NCBI GenBank assembly: GCA_011316305.1
Contig: SAUG01000068.1
Span: 434,001-498,000 of the forward strand
Length of the DNA: 64,000 bases
Direction of reading: 5' to 3'
Source of the DNA: Rusavskia elegans
Lineage: Eukaryota > Ascomycota > Lecanoromycetes > Teloschistales > Teloschistaceae
Under the pieces are notes generated by a model. That model had not been told where the DNA came from. It searched no databases and saw nothing but the letters and a program-made list of their open reading frames with translations. The translations under genes and the position numbers were made by a program. Below, piece after piece: positions 33,679 through 48,541 of this stretch. The number at the start of each line of letters is the position of its first letter. Within the stretch, counting starts at the first letter, position 1.

Positions 33679-36600
33679 CGATTTTGAACGTTTTTTTCAT
33701 TTTAAAATACTATAAGCGAGTTGTATATTTGCTAATATATACGACGTATATCTTTATAAATATAGCGAGCTATAAACTATTCTATCTAATACGCGACTTT
33801 AATAGTATTCTAAAATAAACTTTACCGATATATAAATTTTTTCTAAATATCGTATTCTAATCCTTTATCTTTTCTTTTTTCTAAAGCGCGCTACTAAGAT
33901 ATCCTACGTCTTTATTAAATTTAAATCTTGGTCTAATATTTTATAATCTATCTGCGTATCTTTATTTAAAATATCTAAATATCGGTTTATATTTAAAACA
34001 GGCGATTTTATTTAAATTCGTTAGATAATAGCGCGAGTAGATAGGCTTTTTATCTATAATTTTCTTTTACTACAGCGTATATTATTTATATAGATAATTT
34101 AGATCGATTTATTTCGTAGTAAAAAGCTTAATTCTATTCTCTAAACTCTATATTAGAAAATATCGAAAAGAATTAATATATTTAATCTATTAGGTATTAG
34201 GCTGGAAAAGCTATATATAATTAATATCCGAAGAAATTAGAAGGAAGACGGAGGAATTATATTTAAATAAAGGATTTTAAAATTTCTTTTATACTGCGAT
34301 TATAATATTTAATTTATATAGTTCGTAGTAGATTAATATTTCGATATTTTCTTTAATAGATATAATTTCTAATTATATTATATAATTATATAGTTAGATA
34401 AAATTTCGTATATATATTAAAATATTAATATTACTAAATTTCTTTATATCGGAAAAACCGTTCTAATTATATCGACTAACTATTTCTATTATACTCGATA
34501 GGTTCTATAATATTTAATATCTTATTAAATTCGTCTATTAAATATTTTTATTACTAAAGTATTACTGAGAATATAAAATTTAAAGTTCTACTATTAATTA
34601 ATAATTTTTTTAATATATAGATTATTATTACTACGCGAAAGTTTTAACTAGATTTTCTAATATTTAAGTAAAAGTTAAATTATAATATTAATATAACTTT
34701 TTTACTAATTTATAGAAAAATCTTCTAACGTTTTTTCTACCGGTACTATTAATTACTAATTTCCAGATATTTAACTTCTCTTTTCTTTTATTTATCTACT
34801 TTTTTCTCTCTACTAAAATTATATTCTAGGCCTATCGGAATTAATATATTCTAGGCGCTATATATTTTAATATTAGTTCGATACGTATTAATAATATCCA
34901 GTCCTCTTTTAAAATTCTATAATATTATCGATATAAGCTGGTATAAAAACCCTTCGCTTAAATATATTTAAAGAGTATTTCTAAAAAATATTCGAAAATA
35001 TTGGAAGAATATTTTAGAGAAACTTTATATGGTTTTATTTTATATAAATATTAGAATATATTAATTATATATATTTTTCCTTTACCGTTAATTTTAGTAA
35101 TAAGCAAGCGTAGTATTTAAATATACGTTTTAATATATTAGGTCGCTAATAGACGCGAGGGTTATAATATATCGAATTATTAATCTAGATCCAGCGTTTT
35201 ATATATCTGTTTAGTAGATATAGTAAAAAGTACTGAATCGTCTTCTATCTAATATTAGTAATAGATAAATATAGCGTTTAAATACGCGTTTTAATATATT
35301 AGATTATTAATAGACGCGAAGATTATAATATATCGTCGCGTTATATCGAAAGGTATTAGTTATAATACCGATATTTATTATAGGTACGCGAGCAAATAGT
35401 CGGGCGGCAGCGTTAGCTAGCTTTTTTTTAAAACTTTTCGGAATTCTATAATTACTAACTATAATTAAAGAATTTTTCCTATATTTTTAATTATCTTCTA
35501 GTATTTTCTAATTTTATCCGAAATTTTTAAAAGTCTACTATTAATCCGTATCTTACTAGAATTTATCTATCGGCTTTTTAATTCGTCCTATTATTATTTT
35601 TCTGGCTAGAACTATTTCGATTAACTTTTTTAATCATTTCCAGCCTTTATTATATATTTTATATTTCTAAAAGCTTTTTTTCCGTTATAATTAATTTCTA
35701 TTTATACTAACTATATATTTAGAAAATTTCTAGATTCTATATAGTATTTAGCTATATAGTATATATAATCGATTTCTATAGACGATAGAATAAAGCTATA
35801 ATAAAATATAGTATTTGCAGCGAAAGTATAATAAAATTTATTTTTTATATTTTCGGAATTTTTAATATTCTGGCTAATTTTATAACTAATTATAGAAAAT
35901 TATATCCGCTTTATATTTATAGTTAATTACTATTATATAGTATCCGAAATAGTTTTCTAATATACTATTAATATATATTAAAATAGAAAATTCTTTAAAT
36001 TAGATAAAAATTATTTAAAATTTTTAGCTACGTTTAATAATACTAACTAGAAACTATATTACCGTTTAATAAGAATTTCTTCTTTTGAAATTCTTATCTA
36101 TTACGCCGAAAAACAAATATATAAAAAAAAACTCTATAGATAATAGAAAGTTTTTTTATTAAATATAGTAAATAAAATATTTCTACGTCTAAAAAACTCT
36201 ACTATATCGATATATCTTTGGTCTTTTATTATATAATAAAGGCCTGCGATAGCTATAGATATAAACTATTTTCTTTATATATAACTTTTAGCGATTAATA
36301 ATTCTAATATTTAATAGTAAATATTAAATATAACTATATTCTAAATTTTTAAATTATTTATTTTATTTAAATCTTGATCGGATATTTCGATATCTATATA
36401 TAAAAATAGTTTTATATATAATAATATTTCTAGATATAAATTTTATAGTAGATAGATATTTAGAAAGTATATTTATATATATTTATCGAAATTAATAAAA
36501 TTAGTTCTATTATCGCTAATCTAAAATATTATAAAAATTATATCGTTTTTTACCGTTATAGTCGTAGTTTTATTTTAAAGATTTTATAGCGTTAGGTCGA

Positions 36601-37656
36601 ATAGCTATAGTACCGCTAATATCTCGGTATTTATATTATTTAATATCGTCTAGCTCCGAAACTTTACGAGTAATTATATAGCGGTTTTATAATATAGTTT
36701 ACGAAGGATTTAAATAGTATAAATTCCTTTCGTATTAATAAAATTTTCTAGAATATATAGGGAGAGGCGCTGGAAGTTTATTATACGACTGTAGAAATTA
36801 GAACTAGTAGCGTTAAAGACGAGTTTTCTACTATATAGATAATATTCGAAATAAAATTTCTCTATCTATATTATATATTTTCTATATAATTAGATATTTT
36901 TTATATATATAATAGAGTGAATCTCTATTTATACTGCGCGGATAAATAATATAAAGTTTAAAATAATTAATATTATTCTATTACAACTATTTATATATAT
37001 ATTATAGAATAGATATTTAATACGATATTCTATTAATATTTTATTTAGCCTAAATTCAATTTATTTTACGATTAATAGTAAATTTTTTAAATAATTTATA
37101 TATTTAATATTCTAGCTATTAAAAAAATATACGCGTCTATATACTATTTTAATAAAATTTAAAATTAAATATAATCAAAAATTAATTTACAAATTTAAAC
37201 GCTATTATAGTTTTTTTACGACTATATATAAAATTATTTTCTATAATCAACCAGTAGGCCTATTATTTATATAGAAAATTTAAATAAAATATAACGTTTC
37301 GAATTATAAATATTAATTTTTACGGTATTTTAAAGGAACGTCTATAAAGAATTTTCGAGAATTTATCTTCGTTAAAAGTATTATACTAAGTGGTAGTCGA
37401 TAACTAATCAGTATATTATTCAGGGACCGAAATTGGACCCTAAAATATACAGTCGTATTTAAAATTCTAAAGTTCCGACCGGAAGCGAAAGACCTATAGT
37501 CGATTAATTAGCGAACTATATTGAAATTTTCTATAAATTCAAATCAAATTTCTAAAATTTCAGAAATTGTAATTTATATATTTAATTCGATAAAATCAAA
37601 ATTCGCGATAGTTTTTTTATTAATTAATTTCTAGTAAAAATAATTTATTGTATATT
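33679..37656. mobile_element. Unresolved RIPed repeat DNA
   Basis: About 4 kb of RIPed sequence. Two similar segments near 35,105-35,170 and 35,275-35,340 share TTTTAATATATTAG and a following TAGACGCGA block, about 170 bp apart. From about 37,385 the sequence regains some CA/TG and looks like the older substrate seen right of copy B. Confidence 0.45.
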
Positions 37657-37669
37657 ATCGTTATATTTT

Positions 37670-37704
37670 CTTTTCTAGAAGGTTTCTATTTAAAATTATA
37701 TTAA

Positions 37705-37736
<32 letters not shown>

Positions 37737-38631
37737 TTTATCAACGTTATATACGGCAACGATTATTATATTTACGTATAAAGAAATTTTTATAGCTAAA
37801 GATACAGTAAAATTTACAGCGTAGTTAATTACTTCTATTTAACTATTTTCTTTTTTATTCGATTACGAATTTTCTTTTCTTTTTCGACGTTATAAATAAT
37901 TATAAATATCTAATATTTTCGCTATATCTACCTACTATAATACGAAGTCATTATAAATAATCGTCGTTTTAGCTATATTTATCGTATAATCTATATCTAA
38001 ATATTCTATTAAATTATTAAAATACTTTTTAATACGTATAGCTTTAAAAAGATCGCTAGCTATAAAAGGGTCGCTAGTTTTAAAAGGGTCGCTAGCTAGT
38101 ACGCTAGCTACTATAGCTAGAAACTTTATCCGGTCGATTAGAATAAAAAGATATAGAAAGATCGAATAGCGTATTTTAAAGACGGTAAAAAGGATATTTT
38201 TTATCGAAGTTAAAATAGGTTATTTTAACTATAACGAGATAGTTAACGTCCGCGATAGTAGGTATAATTATTACGAATATAAAAAGATATTACTATCTAG
38301 TTTAGCTACGGTATAGCTATTACGGAAATATATACGTATATAAAAGATTTTAGATTTATATTACTAATAAAAGAAAAAGAAAAAGAAAAAAAAAATAATA
38401 ACTACGAGGCCTATTTATCTATAAAAATTTCTACGTTAGTTAAATTATCGATAGAAGAATATATTATATTATTAAGTAAATTTAAATTAAAGTTCTATAG
38501 AACTGTTATTTATTTTAATTAAACTAATTAATAAATTCTACTATCGTATATTCGATACTGGTATACTAACGTTTAATTTATTTACCGAACCACTGGTTTA
38601 TCGGATATTAAAACCAAAATAAATTAATTAA
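37670..38631 (-). mobile_element. 0.95-kb repeat family, copy B (13-bp TSD)
   Basis: Reverse-oriented copy, 962 bp. The conserved head (CCGATAAACCAGTGGTTCGG on the minus strand) is at about 38,583-38,607. The (TA)n tract lies near 37,712-37,735. Flanks 37657-37669 and 38632-38644 match at 11 of 13 positions, and both mismatches are transitions as expected after RIP. Confidence 0.7.
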
Positions 38632-38644
38632 ATCATTATATTTC

Positions 38645-40214
38645 GTTGAAAAAAGCGTTTTTCTTTTCTTTTTCGATAGCGATATTTTGTTACCGTTGCC
38701 TCCGATTCTAGAATATAAACGTATTTTTTTTCGAACTAATACTAAAATTTTTTCTATTTGAAAATTAGAATTTATTTTTCAAAAATCCGCTATATATTAG
38801 TATATCCGTGAATAAATAATAGAATAGATTGATTTTATCAACGATGACAGTCAATTTAAACAAAATTAACTGCTAATTGATTATATTTAACAGCAATTGA
38901 ATTATTAAATAATTGTAGTTTAACGGCGGTTTAATATTTATATAATCAATATAGTCGCGGTTTAACGAAATCATAATATAAAAGAAAATTCAAAACTATT
39001 ATTAAAGAGAATTTAAACGTTTAAAGTTAAAATTATAATTCTTTTATTGATTTTTTAATAATTTTTTCTAATTTATATCTCCTATATAACAGTTTTTTAG
39101 TTTTAAAAACTTCGTTTACTAATTTTAATATTATACGTTCAATTAGTCTAAATACTATATCTAGATCTATTATCTATAAACAAAATATATTATTATTATA
39201 TTATAATTTGCTATTAATATAATTTATTTATGAAATCGATTTATTAATAGATAACAATTTCGAATAGAATCTTTATCTTTTAAATTAAACTAGCGAGCTA
39301 AAATCTTGGCTATTTTAATTTTAAAAATTCCATTATTTAAATTTAATTAAATTGCTTTATATTTTAATAGAATTCGTTTATAACGTCAAGTTTTATTTTT
39401 CTAGCCGAGATTCAAGATTGCAATAGAACAAAAATCAATTTTTAAAAATTTATTATTATTATCGGTTTATTCAACCGCTTCTATTAAAAACTAGATATAA
39501 ATTAAACGAAACTATATAAAAGATTTTCAAATATCGTTTCAAGTAAAATCTAGCTTGTTAAATTAAAGTTATTAACTAATTTAAAAAATCGACTTCTGAA
39601 ATCGAATAATTAACGTTTAATAGATATAATTTTACATTACAGAATTTCAAATCAACAATTAAATTATTTTTTTAAACTACTTTAGAAGCAACCGTATATT
39701 CTAATACATTTTATTTATATTAAATCTGCGTCAAATTCGTTGAAAATAGCTAGTTTCCGAGAATTCGTTATAGATATTCCGAAAATAACGAAGTAGAAAA
39801 ATTTAAATAGTCGATTTCGAATTATATAGAGTTTCGAAATAGATTTAATTCATTTTATCTAGCTGTTTATAACGAATTATCGATTAATCTCTCGCTAATA
39901 TTCGTTTAATATTCGGCTAATATTCGGTTAATATTCAATCAACTACGAGTTATTTTTTTAGCTTTAAATATTATAAGTAAATAATGTAAGCGAATCTGTA
40001 GTTTACGTGATTCTCTAGCCTAATTCGTCGATTCTAGAACTTTAACTATTTTATTGAAGCCGTAAAAATCGGATAAAAATTTTAAAAAAAGAAATTTTCG
40101 TACAATTCGAATTTTAAACTATTTAGTAATTAGAATTAGTAGTTAGAAATCTATTAGATGAAATTTACAAAGTCACGTAAAAGAAAATTTAAATATATAT
40201 CTAAATTATACTAA
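38645..40214. other. Old AT-rich substrate, weakly RIPed
   Basis: AT-rich but with many CA and TG dinucleotides, unlike the saturated blocks. Contains a short tandem array of TAATATTCGG-like units near 39,895-39,945. About 39,975-40,180 is an inverted match to about 51,205-51,410. No gene seen. Confidence 0.45.
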
Positions 40215-42010
40215 TTTTCTATTTTTTTTAGAAAATTTATATCTAAAATTAGATTGAATTTTTACAAATATATAGATTGGCTACTTCGATACGGATTCCC
40301 GTCGGTATTTGATAGACTGATTATTTCGATACGGGTTTCCGTCGATATTTCGAAAATCCGATCCGATCCGAGTTTTTAACGATTCGAGTAATCCGATCCG
40401 ACCCGACTCGCTAAACCTTCTATATATAATATAATATTAATATCAAATAATAAAATAAATATATATAAAGATAATACTATTAAATAATATATTTAAATTT
40501 ACTAGAATTCTTCTAGCTACCGTAGTTAATTAACTAGAGGTTTTTTAGTTAAATAGATATAACTTTTTTACTAAAATTATTCTTTTATACTAGAATTTAA
40601 CGTTTTAGTAGTTTTAAATCGGATTAAATCGGATTATAAACTAGAAATCGAAAATCTATCGATTCGGTATCTAAAAAAGTCGGAACCGATTTAAATCGAA
40701 TCGGTTTTTCTAATTCGGGTTCGAAATTCGATCCGACAGCCAATCTAGTATTCGAAAACTCGATTTGAATTTTAACGAGTCGATTTAATCCGACCCGCTT
40801 AAAAATCGGTATCGGTTCGAATTCGGAAATCCGATTATAATTCGATCCGAGTAACTAAACTATCTATAATTAATATAATATTATAGTTAACTATCTATTT
40901 TAGACTATTTAAAGGTAAAATATTTAGATAATTTATTTCGTTTAACTAGGACTTTTCTAGCTAATATAGTTAATTAACTAAGGTTTTTTTTTAAATAAAT
41001 AAATATAACTTCTATACTAATATTCTATTTTTATATTAGATTTTTTTATTTTAGCGGTTCCGAATCGGATCGGATCGGATTATAAACTTGAAACCGAAAA
41101 CCCTTCGATTTAGTATCTAAAACAATCGAAACCGATTCGAATCGGATCGATTCTTTTAATTCGGATTCGAAACTCGATTCGATAACCAGTCTATAAATAT
41201 ATATATATTTTTTATCAATTTCAATACGGCAACGATTATTGTATCCACGTGTAAAGAAATTTAATAGTTAAAACAATTCGTTAAATTAGATTTGCAACGT
41301 GGTTAATTACTTTTATTTAATTTTTTTTTATTCGATTACGAATTTTCTACAAAATTTAAATACTATATATTTTTTCTTCTATATTATAAATAATAGCAAA
41401 TATTCAATATCTCTGCTATAGCTATCTGCTATACTAAGAAATAATTATCTATAGTTATTCTTTCGGCTGTATTTATTATATAATTCGTATCTAAATATTC
41501 AATTAAACTATTAAAATATTCTTTAATATATATAGATTAAAAAAAAATCGATAGCTAGTACGATAGCTACTACAGTTAAAAGTTCTACCCGGTCGATTTA
41601 AGTAAAAAGATATAGAAAGATCGAATAACGCGTTATAAAAATAGTAAAAAAGAGAAATGTATTATAGCCGATATATATTTCTTTAACTATAATAAAATAA
41701 TTAACGTCCGCGAAAATATATATAGTTATTATAATTCTAAATAGTATTGTCGTCTCGTTAGTTTATAGCTTTAACTATTATAGAAATATAAATTTACGTA
41801 AAAGATTTTACTAAATTAAAGTATTTATAAAAGATTTTATAGAACTTATATTACTAGTCAAAAATGAAAAAAATGTAACGATGACTGCGAGATATATTTA
41901 TCTATAGAAATCTCTAAATTAATTAAAGTATCGATAGAAAAAAACGTTATATAATTAAGTAAATATAAAATGAAATTCTAAAAGATTTTTATTAATATTA
42001 ATTAAATTAA
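40215..42010 (-). mobile_element. 0.95-kb repeat family, copy E, 5'-truncated and interrupted by MITEs
   Basis: Reverse-oriented, more diverged copy. Its 3' end is at about 40,215-40,274 and the rest at 41,192-42,010; the gap is filled by the tandem MITE pair, which sits in the (TA)n tract. Compared with copy B it lacks about 100 bp of the 5' end including the AAACCAGTGGTTCGG block. I could not identify a flanking duplication. The outer limit is approximate. Confidence 0.6.
40275..41191. mobile_element. Tandem pair of MITE-like elements (GAYTGG termini)
   Basis: Two related units, about 40275-40745 and 40746-41191, with outer ends GATTGGCTAC and the inverse of GACTGGTTAT. Both share a core around TAGTTAATTAACTA and blocks of GATCCGATCC/GGATCGGATC. 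The left unit starts with a 41-bp tandem duplication (40275-40315, then 40316 onward). A third copy lies at 54449-54767. The pair interrupts copy E at a TA-rich site. Confidence 0.65.
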
Positions 42011-42348
42011 AATATTGAATCGATTTTATATTAAAATTTAGAATTAATTATTATATTAAGAATATAGTTCGTGATATTAGTTTTAATACTATTTAACAAT
42101 TTCATTAATGTTTTAATCTAATATATTAAATTAGTTATATACGTTTCAATATAATATAATCGAATTTTAATACGAAATAGAAAAATTATTATTATCAAAA
42201 AAATTTTCTTATTAATAAAATTAGATAAATAAATGATAATCAAAAAAATAGCTTTCAATTATATTTAAAAGATAATTAAAACTTTAAAATCTATTTTAAT
42301 TTAAAAATAACTTTTATAAATATTGAAAAAAAGATAAAATTATAAGAT

Positions 42349-42563
42349 TATAGTAGTTAATATTCTAAACTATATTAACGGTTTAAAAGATTATAGAAAG
42401 TATATTTGAATTTTATAGTTATATACGAATTCGGATATTAACTAATTCGGTCGCTAATTATAAAAGCGGATATAGAAATAGATATAGATTTAATATAATA
42501 GTATTTATATATATAAATATCTTACTCGTCTATAGCTATAGTAAATTAATTTAAAATTCTATA
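42349..42563 (+). repeat. 5' LTR of the 42-50 kb retrotransposon
   Basis: Begins TATAGTAGTTAA (TG mutated to TA) and ends near TTCTATA. Aligns along its whole 215 bp with 49797-50011; differences are mainly C/T and A/G transitions. The exact 3' edge may be off by one or two bases. Confidence 0.82.
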
Positions 42564-45500
42564 CTAATAGTAATAACTTTTTAGGCTATAAACGATTTAA
42601 TCTTTACTTTATTATTAAAGTTTTTTTAAACCGGTTTTATTTACCTTTATAAACGAGATTCTCTAAGCTCGAATATAAATTTCTAAATAAAATACTTTTT
42701 TTACTTTTAACTCGACGCTAGTATAGAGTAAATAATAGTATATAATAAAAATATAGCCTTTTCTAAAATTTATACGAACTAGAAGTCCCGTTATAGGACC
42801 CCTTTAAATAATTTACTTACGGTCTAATTCGCTACTATTTCTACTATAGAAAAAAATATTTCTAGAAAAGACGTTAGTTTTAGGAATACCCTAGATACTT
42901 TCGGAAATAACGATTTTTACGATAGTAATAATAAAGGTAGACCTAGTAGTAGACGTAATCGACCCTTTAATTATCTTTATATAAACCGTAGGAATAGCTA
43001 TATCGGTTTCGATTATTATTATTTCTATCGTAGTAGCTTTAAATTAGAGCTATTAGAGCTTTCTAGTAGAAACTCTAATCTGCCGTTACGTAGATCTATT
43101 TTATCTAGTATTTCTAATATTTCTATAGTCTATATAGTATAGAACGCCAATAATAAAAAGTTTTATAACTTTAAAATTTATAAATATTACTATTATATCG
43201 CCTATATCTGGCTCCGCCGCTATAAATACTACTATTTATCCTATAATATAACTATCGCGGATCCCGTTTTCTATAGTAGTTAATATTTTATTAACGATAC
43301 TAAACTATAGTATATTAAATAGATTTCTAATCTAGATAAAAACTCCTAGAAATACTTTAAAAAGGCCTTCCTAGAACGATAGAATAAACCGAATTTTATA
43401 GAAAATATATTAGCTATTTAGCGTAGATTAGCCTAGAATAAAAAACTTAGCGATATTAAAAACTACTATTCTACTTTTATTAAACTATATATAGATATTA
43501 AGAGTAAAATTAATAAATATACTACTTTAAAGTATTTTATCGATTATTTAAAGCTAAATATCTAGATAACTATCAAAAAATATCTCGCTTTATAATAATA
43601 AAATAGATAACTAGTAAACTTTATAAATATTATAAACGCTATAATAATATTTAAAAAGATTACTATTAAATACTATAATAACCGGAATATTATAATTTTT
43701 TCGATAATCGAAAAATCTAGTACCGCCGAAATTAACTTTATAGATACTAGTAGTCGAAGCGGCCGCAGCCGAAACCGAAATAATCGAAGAGAAAAAAATA
43801 GATAAAGGGGATTAAATAGTATAAATAAGTACTATAATTATAAAAAGTCTAACTATCGTAAAAAAAATTACCGGAACGCTTATATTCCGAAATATATTTC
43901 TATAAAATAGATCTTTTTTGAAAGGAAAAATCTATCGGCGATAGCTAATAATAGATTATCGGAAAATAAATAGCGTTATACGTATCTAGACGTATATATA
44001 ACGCCGATAGAAAGCTTTTAATAGTAGAAGAATAGCTCGGTCTAGTTAAAGTAAAAATCGAAAAATTAGAAATAACTTTTAAAAGGATACCGGAAAAAGC
44101 TTCTATTATTTCCTATAATAAAATACCGTTATTTAAAAATATATAGGATAGTAAATAATTTTTATATATAGATCGAAGACCGGGCTTTAATAGATAGATA
44201 TAGTTTAATCTAGAAATTAGTAGAAATTACTTCGAAGTTTTTACTAATTTAAATACTATTAACTACTTTATTACTAGACGTATTATTAATCTTTTAAAAT
44301 TAGAACTTTAATAATTATCGGATAGAATACGGTTTAAAAGCGGTAAAACTATAGATATTTTAGAAGCGACGGAATTTTTATAGTTTTATAGAATTTTATC
44401 TATTATTATTCTTTATATAGTACTAGATATAGACTATAATCTAATTTTCGGGAAAGATTTCTAGAAATAATATAATTTAGTACCTAACTATAATATTCTA
44501 GGAATATAAATCTAGAAAAATAGAATTATATATTAGTTATATAGCGCTTCCAATATATATTATTTATAACTTTTTAAAAATATCCCGACCGAATTTTCCG
44601 AAATTAATTTTAGAAGATTTAAATAATTTATTAGGAAAAGGGTATAGGCTTACCTATATATTATATAAAACGAATCTAACTTTCCGAAATAATTTAATCC
44701 GGTTTAGAAAATAATAGATTATACGGGATTAGATAGAATTTTTAGTTTGAAACTTTTAGATTATTTTTAAAATAACCTTCCGATAAAACTACTACCGGAA
44801 AAGCTATTAAATTATCTAATTAAAACCGGCGATACTCGATCTATTAATCGAGTTTATTATAGTTTATTTACTAAATAGTATAAGAAATAATAGTATTAGA
44901 TTAAGTATTTTACCGAGTAAAAATTAATTCGACTAAATTAATTTCTTTAAAGCGCGTCCGTTCTTTTTACTGAAAAAAAGGACGGTAGCTAGTATATATA
45001 TATCGATTACCGGAACCTTAATAGTATAACTACGAAGAATAGATATCTATTATCTAAAATTTGGGATTATCTAGATACTATTAGAATAGCGAAGTACTTT
45101 AATAAAATTAATCTAATAAACAGTTACTAGTAGATTAATATTATTAAAAAAGATTATATAAAAACGGCTTTTAAAATTAAAGCTAGTAAATATAAGTTTT
45201 TAGTTATACTATTTAGATTAACGAATAAATCTATAACGTTTTAAACTATAATAAATAATATATTTAAACCGTTTTTCGACGATTTCGTAGTTATTTATCT
45301 CGATAATATTTTAATCTATTCGAAAAACGAGGAAGAGTATCTATAGTATATTAAAGCTATTATAAAAATACTCGAAAAAAACTAATTATTCGCGAAACCT
45401 TCGAAGTACCTATTTTTCTAAAAGTATATTAAATTCTATAAATATATTATTCGTAACGGAAAAGTCCGTATAGATATAGTAAAAGTAAAAACTATTAGAA

Positions 45501-48500
45501 ACTGGCTACTACTATAAACGATATATAATATACGGTCTTTTTTAAAATTATATATCTATTATCGGAAATTTATAAAAGATTTAATTCTAATATATAGGCC
45601 TTTTAATAATTTAATCTAGAGTTTAGAAGATAAAAAATATAAACTAATCCGAATAAATTTTTAAACTTAAAATATATATAAACTATTTAAGAATATTATA
45701 ATAAACGATAAAGTATTTATTTAGCCCGATATAACTTTATCTTTTATTATCGAAACGGATACTTCCGATTTTAGATAAAGCGTCGTTCTCTAATAGATTA
45801 ATACTAATAGTATTAAATAGCTTATTATTTTCGAAAGTAAGGTATTTATATCTATAGAGCGTAACTACGTTATCTATAAATAAAAGCTTTTTATTATTAA
45901 AGAATCTCTACGGTAATAGTATTACTATATTGAAAATAGAATAACTATAACTATTAGAACAGATTATATAGGTTTATAATACTTTAAAACTACTATTAAA
46001 TCTTCTAGAAGATTCGTTCGCTAGCTTATAGAATTTAGAAAGTATAAACTCGATATTAAATATAAACTAGGTAGTAAAATAATAGTAGCGGATATTTTAA
46101 ACCGAAAAGGAAACTTCTAGCTATTTACCGATAAAGTCGATAATTATATAATTTTATTTAACGACGCTATTAGAATTTATATATAATCCGGAATTCTATT
46201 TAATAATCCGAAGATAAAAGTTATTTTAAAAGAATATAAATATTATCTCCGAGTTAAAAATAATATAGTATAGTATCGGGATTTAATTTAAAATAGTTAG
46301 ATATTCTATATTCTAATCCAGGCTCGTATAAACTTTCTAGACTATATCTATAAATAATATAGTTATTATTTATATAAAATAATAATAGATATTATTTATA
46401 TAAAATAGTAATAGCCCGAAATAAAAAAAGATATTAAATATTATATTAAATACTATTCCGAATATTAGCTTATTACTATCTTTCGCGATATTAAATAGAA
46501 TATAATATATCCTTCTAGTACCTAGAAAGATAGATTAAATCCTTTTAAATATTAGGAATTCGATTTTATCGGTCCTTTACTAGAAATTAACTAGAGTAAT
46601 AAATAGATTATAACTATAATGAACTACGCTACTAGATAGCCTATAGCTTCGTCGCTTTTAAACGTAATAGTAGAAATATTAGCCGAATTTATTATCTATC
46701 GGATTTACCGTAATTATAGCTTTCTGAAAGAAATTATTACTAATCGATAGTATAAATCTTTAGATTCTAGCTATAGATAAGGTATACCGCCTATTAGAAG
46801 TCAAGTATCGAGATATAATACCTTATTACGTATAAATAAATAGCGCTATCGAAAGGTTTAATAGAATTTTCGGGAAAATATTTACTAAATACTATATCGG
46901 GCAGCCGAAAAAAATTTAGAAACTTTATTTAAACTAGATTCTATTTACTATATATATTCGTACGTATATAACTACTAGATTTTTACTATTCTATTTATTT
47001 TATAGTATTAATCTAACGCTGCCGACTAATACTTCTAGCCCTTTTCCGGAAAGATATAATAAGAGAATCGATTTTATACCGTTCCTTTTATATAATCGAA
47101 CTAAGGTATTTAAAGATATAATAGTATAAATAAAGATAAATAAAAAGATATAGAACGCGAAAGTAAAAAAAAATATCTTTATTAAAAGGGATATAGTTTT
47201 AATTAAAGCTAAATAATTTTAAAGTTTAAAGTTAACTAATATAGTCTATATAAGATTATTTTAATTAAAATTTTAAATATTTTTATCTTAAAATCTTTTA
47301 GTAAATCCGCTAATAAATATCTAATTAGTAGAAATTATATAAAAAAATATTTTATAGAAAAAAATATTACTATTAGATAGAAAATACTTTATAAATATAG
47401 AAGATTTAAATAAGTTACTATAGAGTAGCTTCCGCTAAACGAAAAACGTAAACGAAAAAGATTTTATAAATTAAAGCCAGCGGAGGATCTAGATAATAGT
47501 TATTTACTTAAATTTAAGTCTATATCTAAAAATAATCTCTATAAAAAAGACGATAATTAGATATAAACTTCTAGAAAAAAATAAAATTAGTTAGATTTTT
47601 ATTTTTATTTATTATTTTATATATTCGTATATATTAATATATTATTTAATTCTAGTTTAGATATAATATCTTTACCTTTTTTTTATTTTAAAAAAAAGTT
47701 ATTTTTATTAATTTTTTAAAGAGTAAAAAGTAAATAAATATATAAATAATTCTAAAATAATATTAAAAGCGAAACTTTTTACTAGTTTATAAATTTATAT
47801 TTAGTAGAAATTTAATAGCGACTTTAAATATAGTCTTTTATTCTAAAATATATATAATATATATTTATTAAACCGAAAGAATTTAAATTAAAAGTTTAGA
47901 AAATTAAATCCTTTTATATTTTAATATAAAGCTAAAATATAATAGGGCCGCCTTTTATAATATAACTATTATACTTTAAATATAACTACGCCGAAATCTA
48001 AATAACTATCTATTATTTCTTAGTTTTCGTATATTTATTATCTTCGATAAAGCCGAAATACTTATTTAGAACTAGAACGATTTTTATTAATATAATCGAA
48101 ATCTTTATATTTATATTTCTTTTTATTTTAAAACCGATTTATTTAATATTAAATTCCTATATACTATACTTTAAAGATATATATATAGTAAACTTTATAG
48201 CGAACCGCGTAGACGTTAATAGAAATAGCCGGTAAGAATAGTATATTTCCTAGATCTAAAGATATAAAAAAGAAAAGAAATAATTTTTAAAAAAGCCCGG
48301 GATTAAATTAAAATTCTAATTATATATAATTAGTATCCGATAAAAATATATAGCTAAACGAGTTCGTAGCCTTTAATATATACGACGGAAATCTAATTAA
48401 TAGACGACTACTAGCTTTTTTTCTTTTAATTATATTTACTAACGAAATCTCGGTTTAAATTATAGAAAATTTATTTTTATATCTAGGTCTATTAGAGTTA

Positions 48501-48541
48501 TTAATAGTAGATTAGAAAAGTAAAGCTAAAGGACTAAAACT

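Noticed and set aside
26634..38631. Copies A and B as LTRs of one 12-kb retrotransposon
   Set aside because: They are in opposite orientation and each has its own flanking 13-bp duplication.
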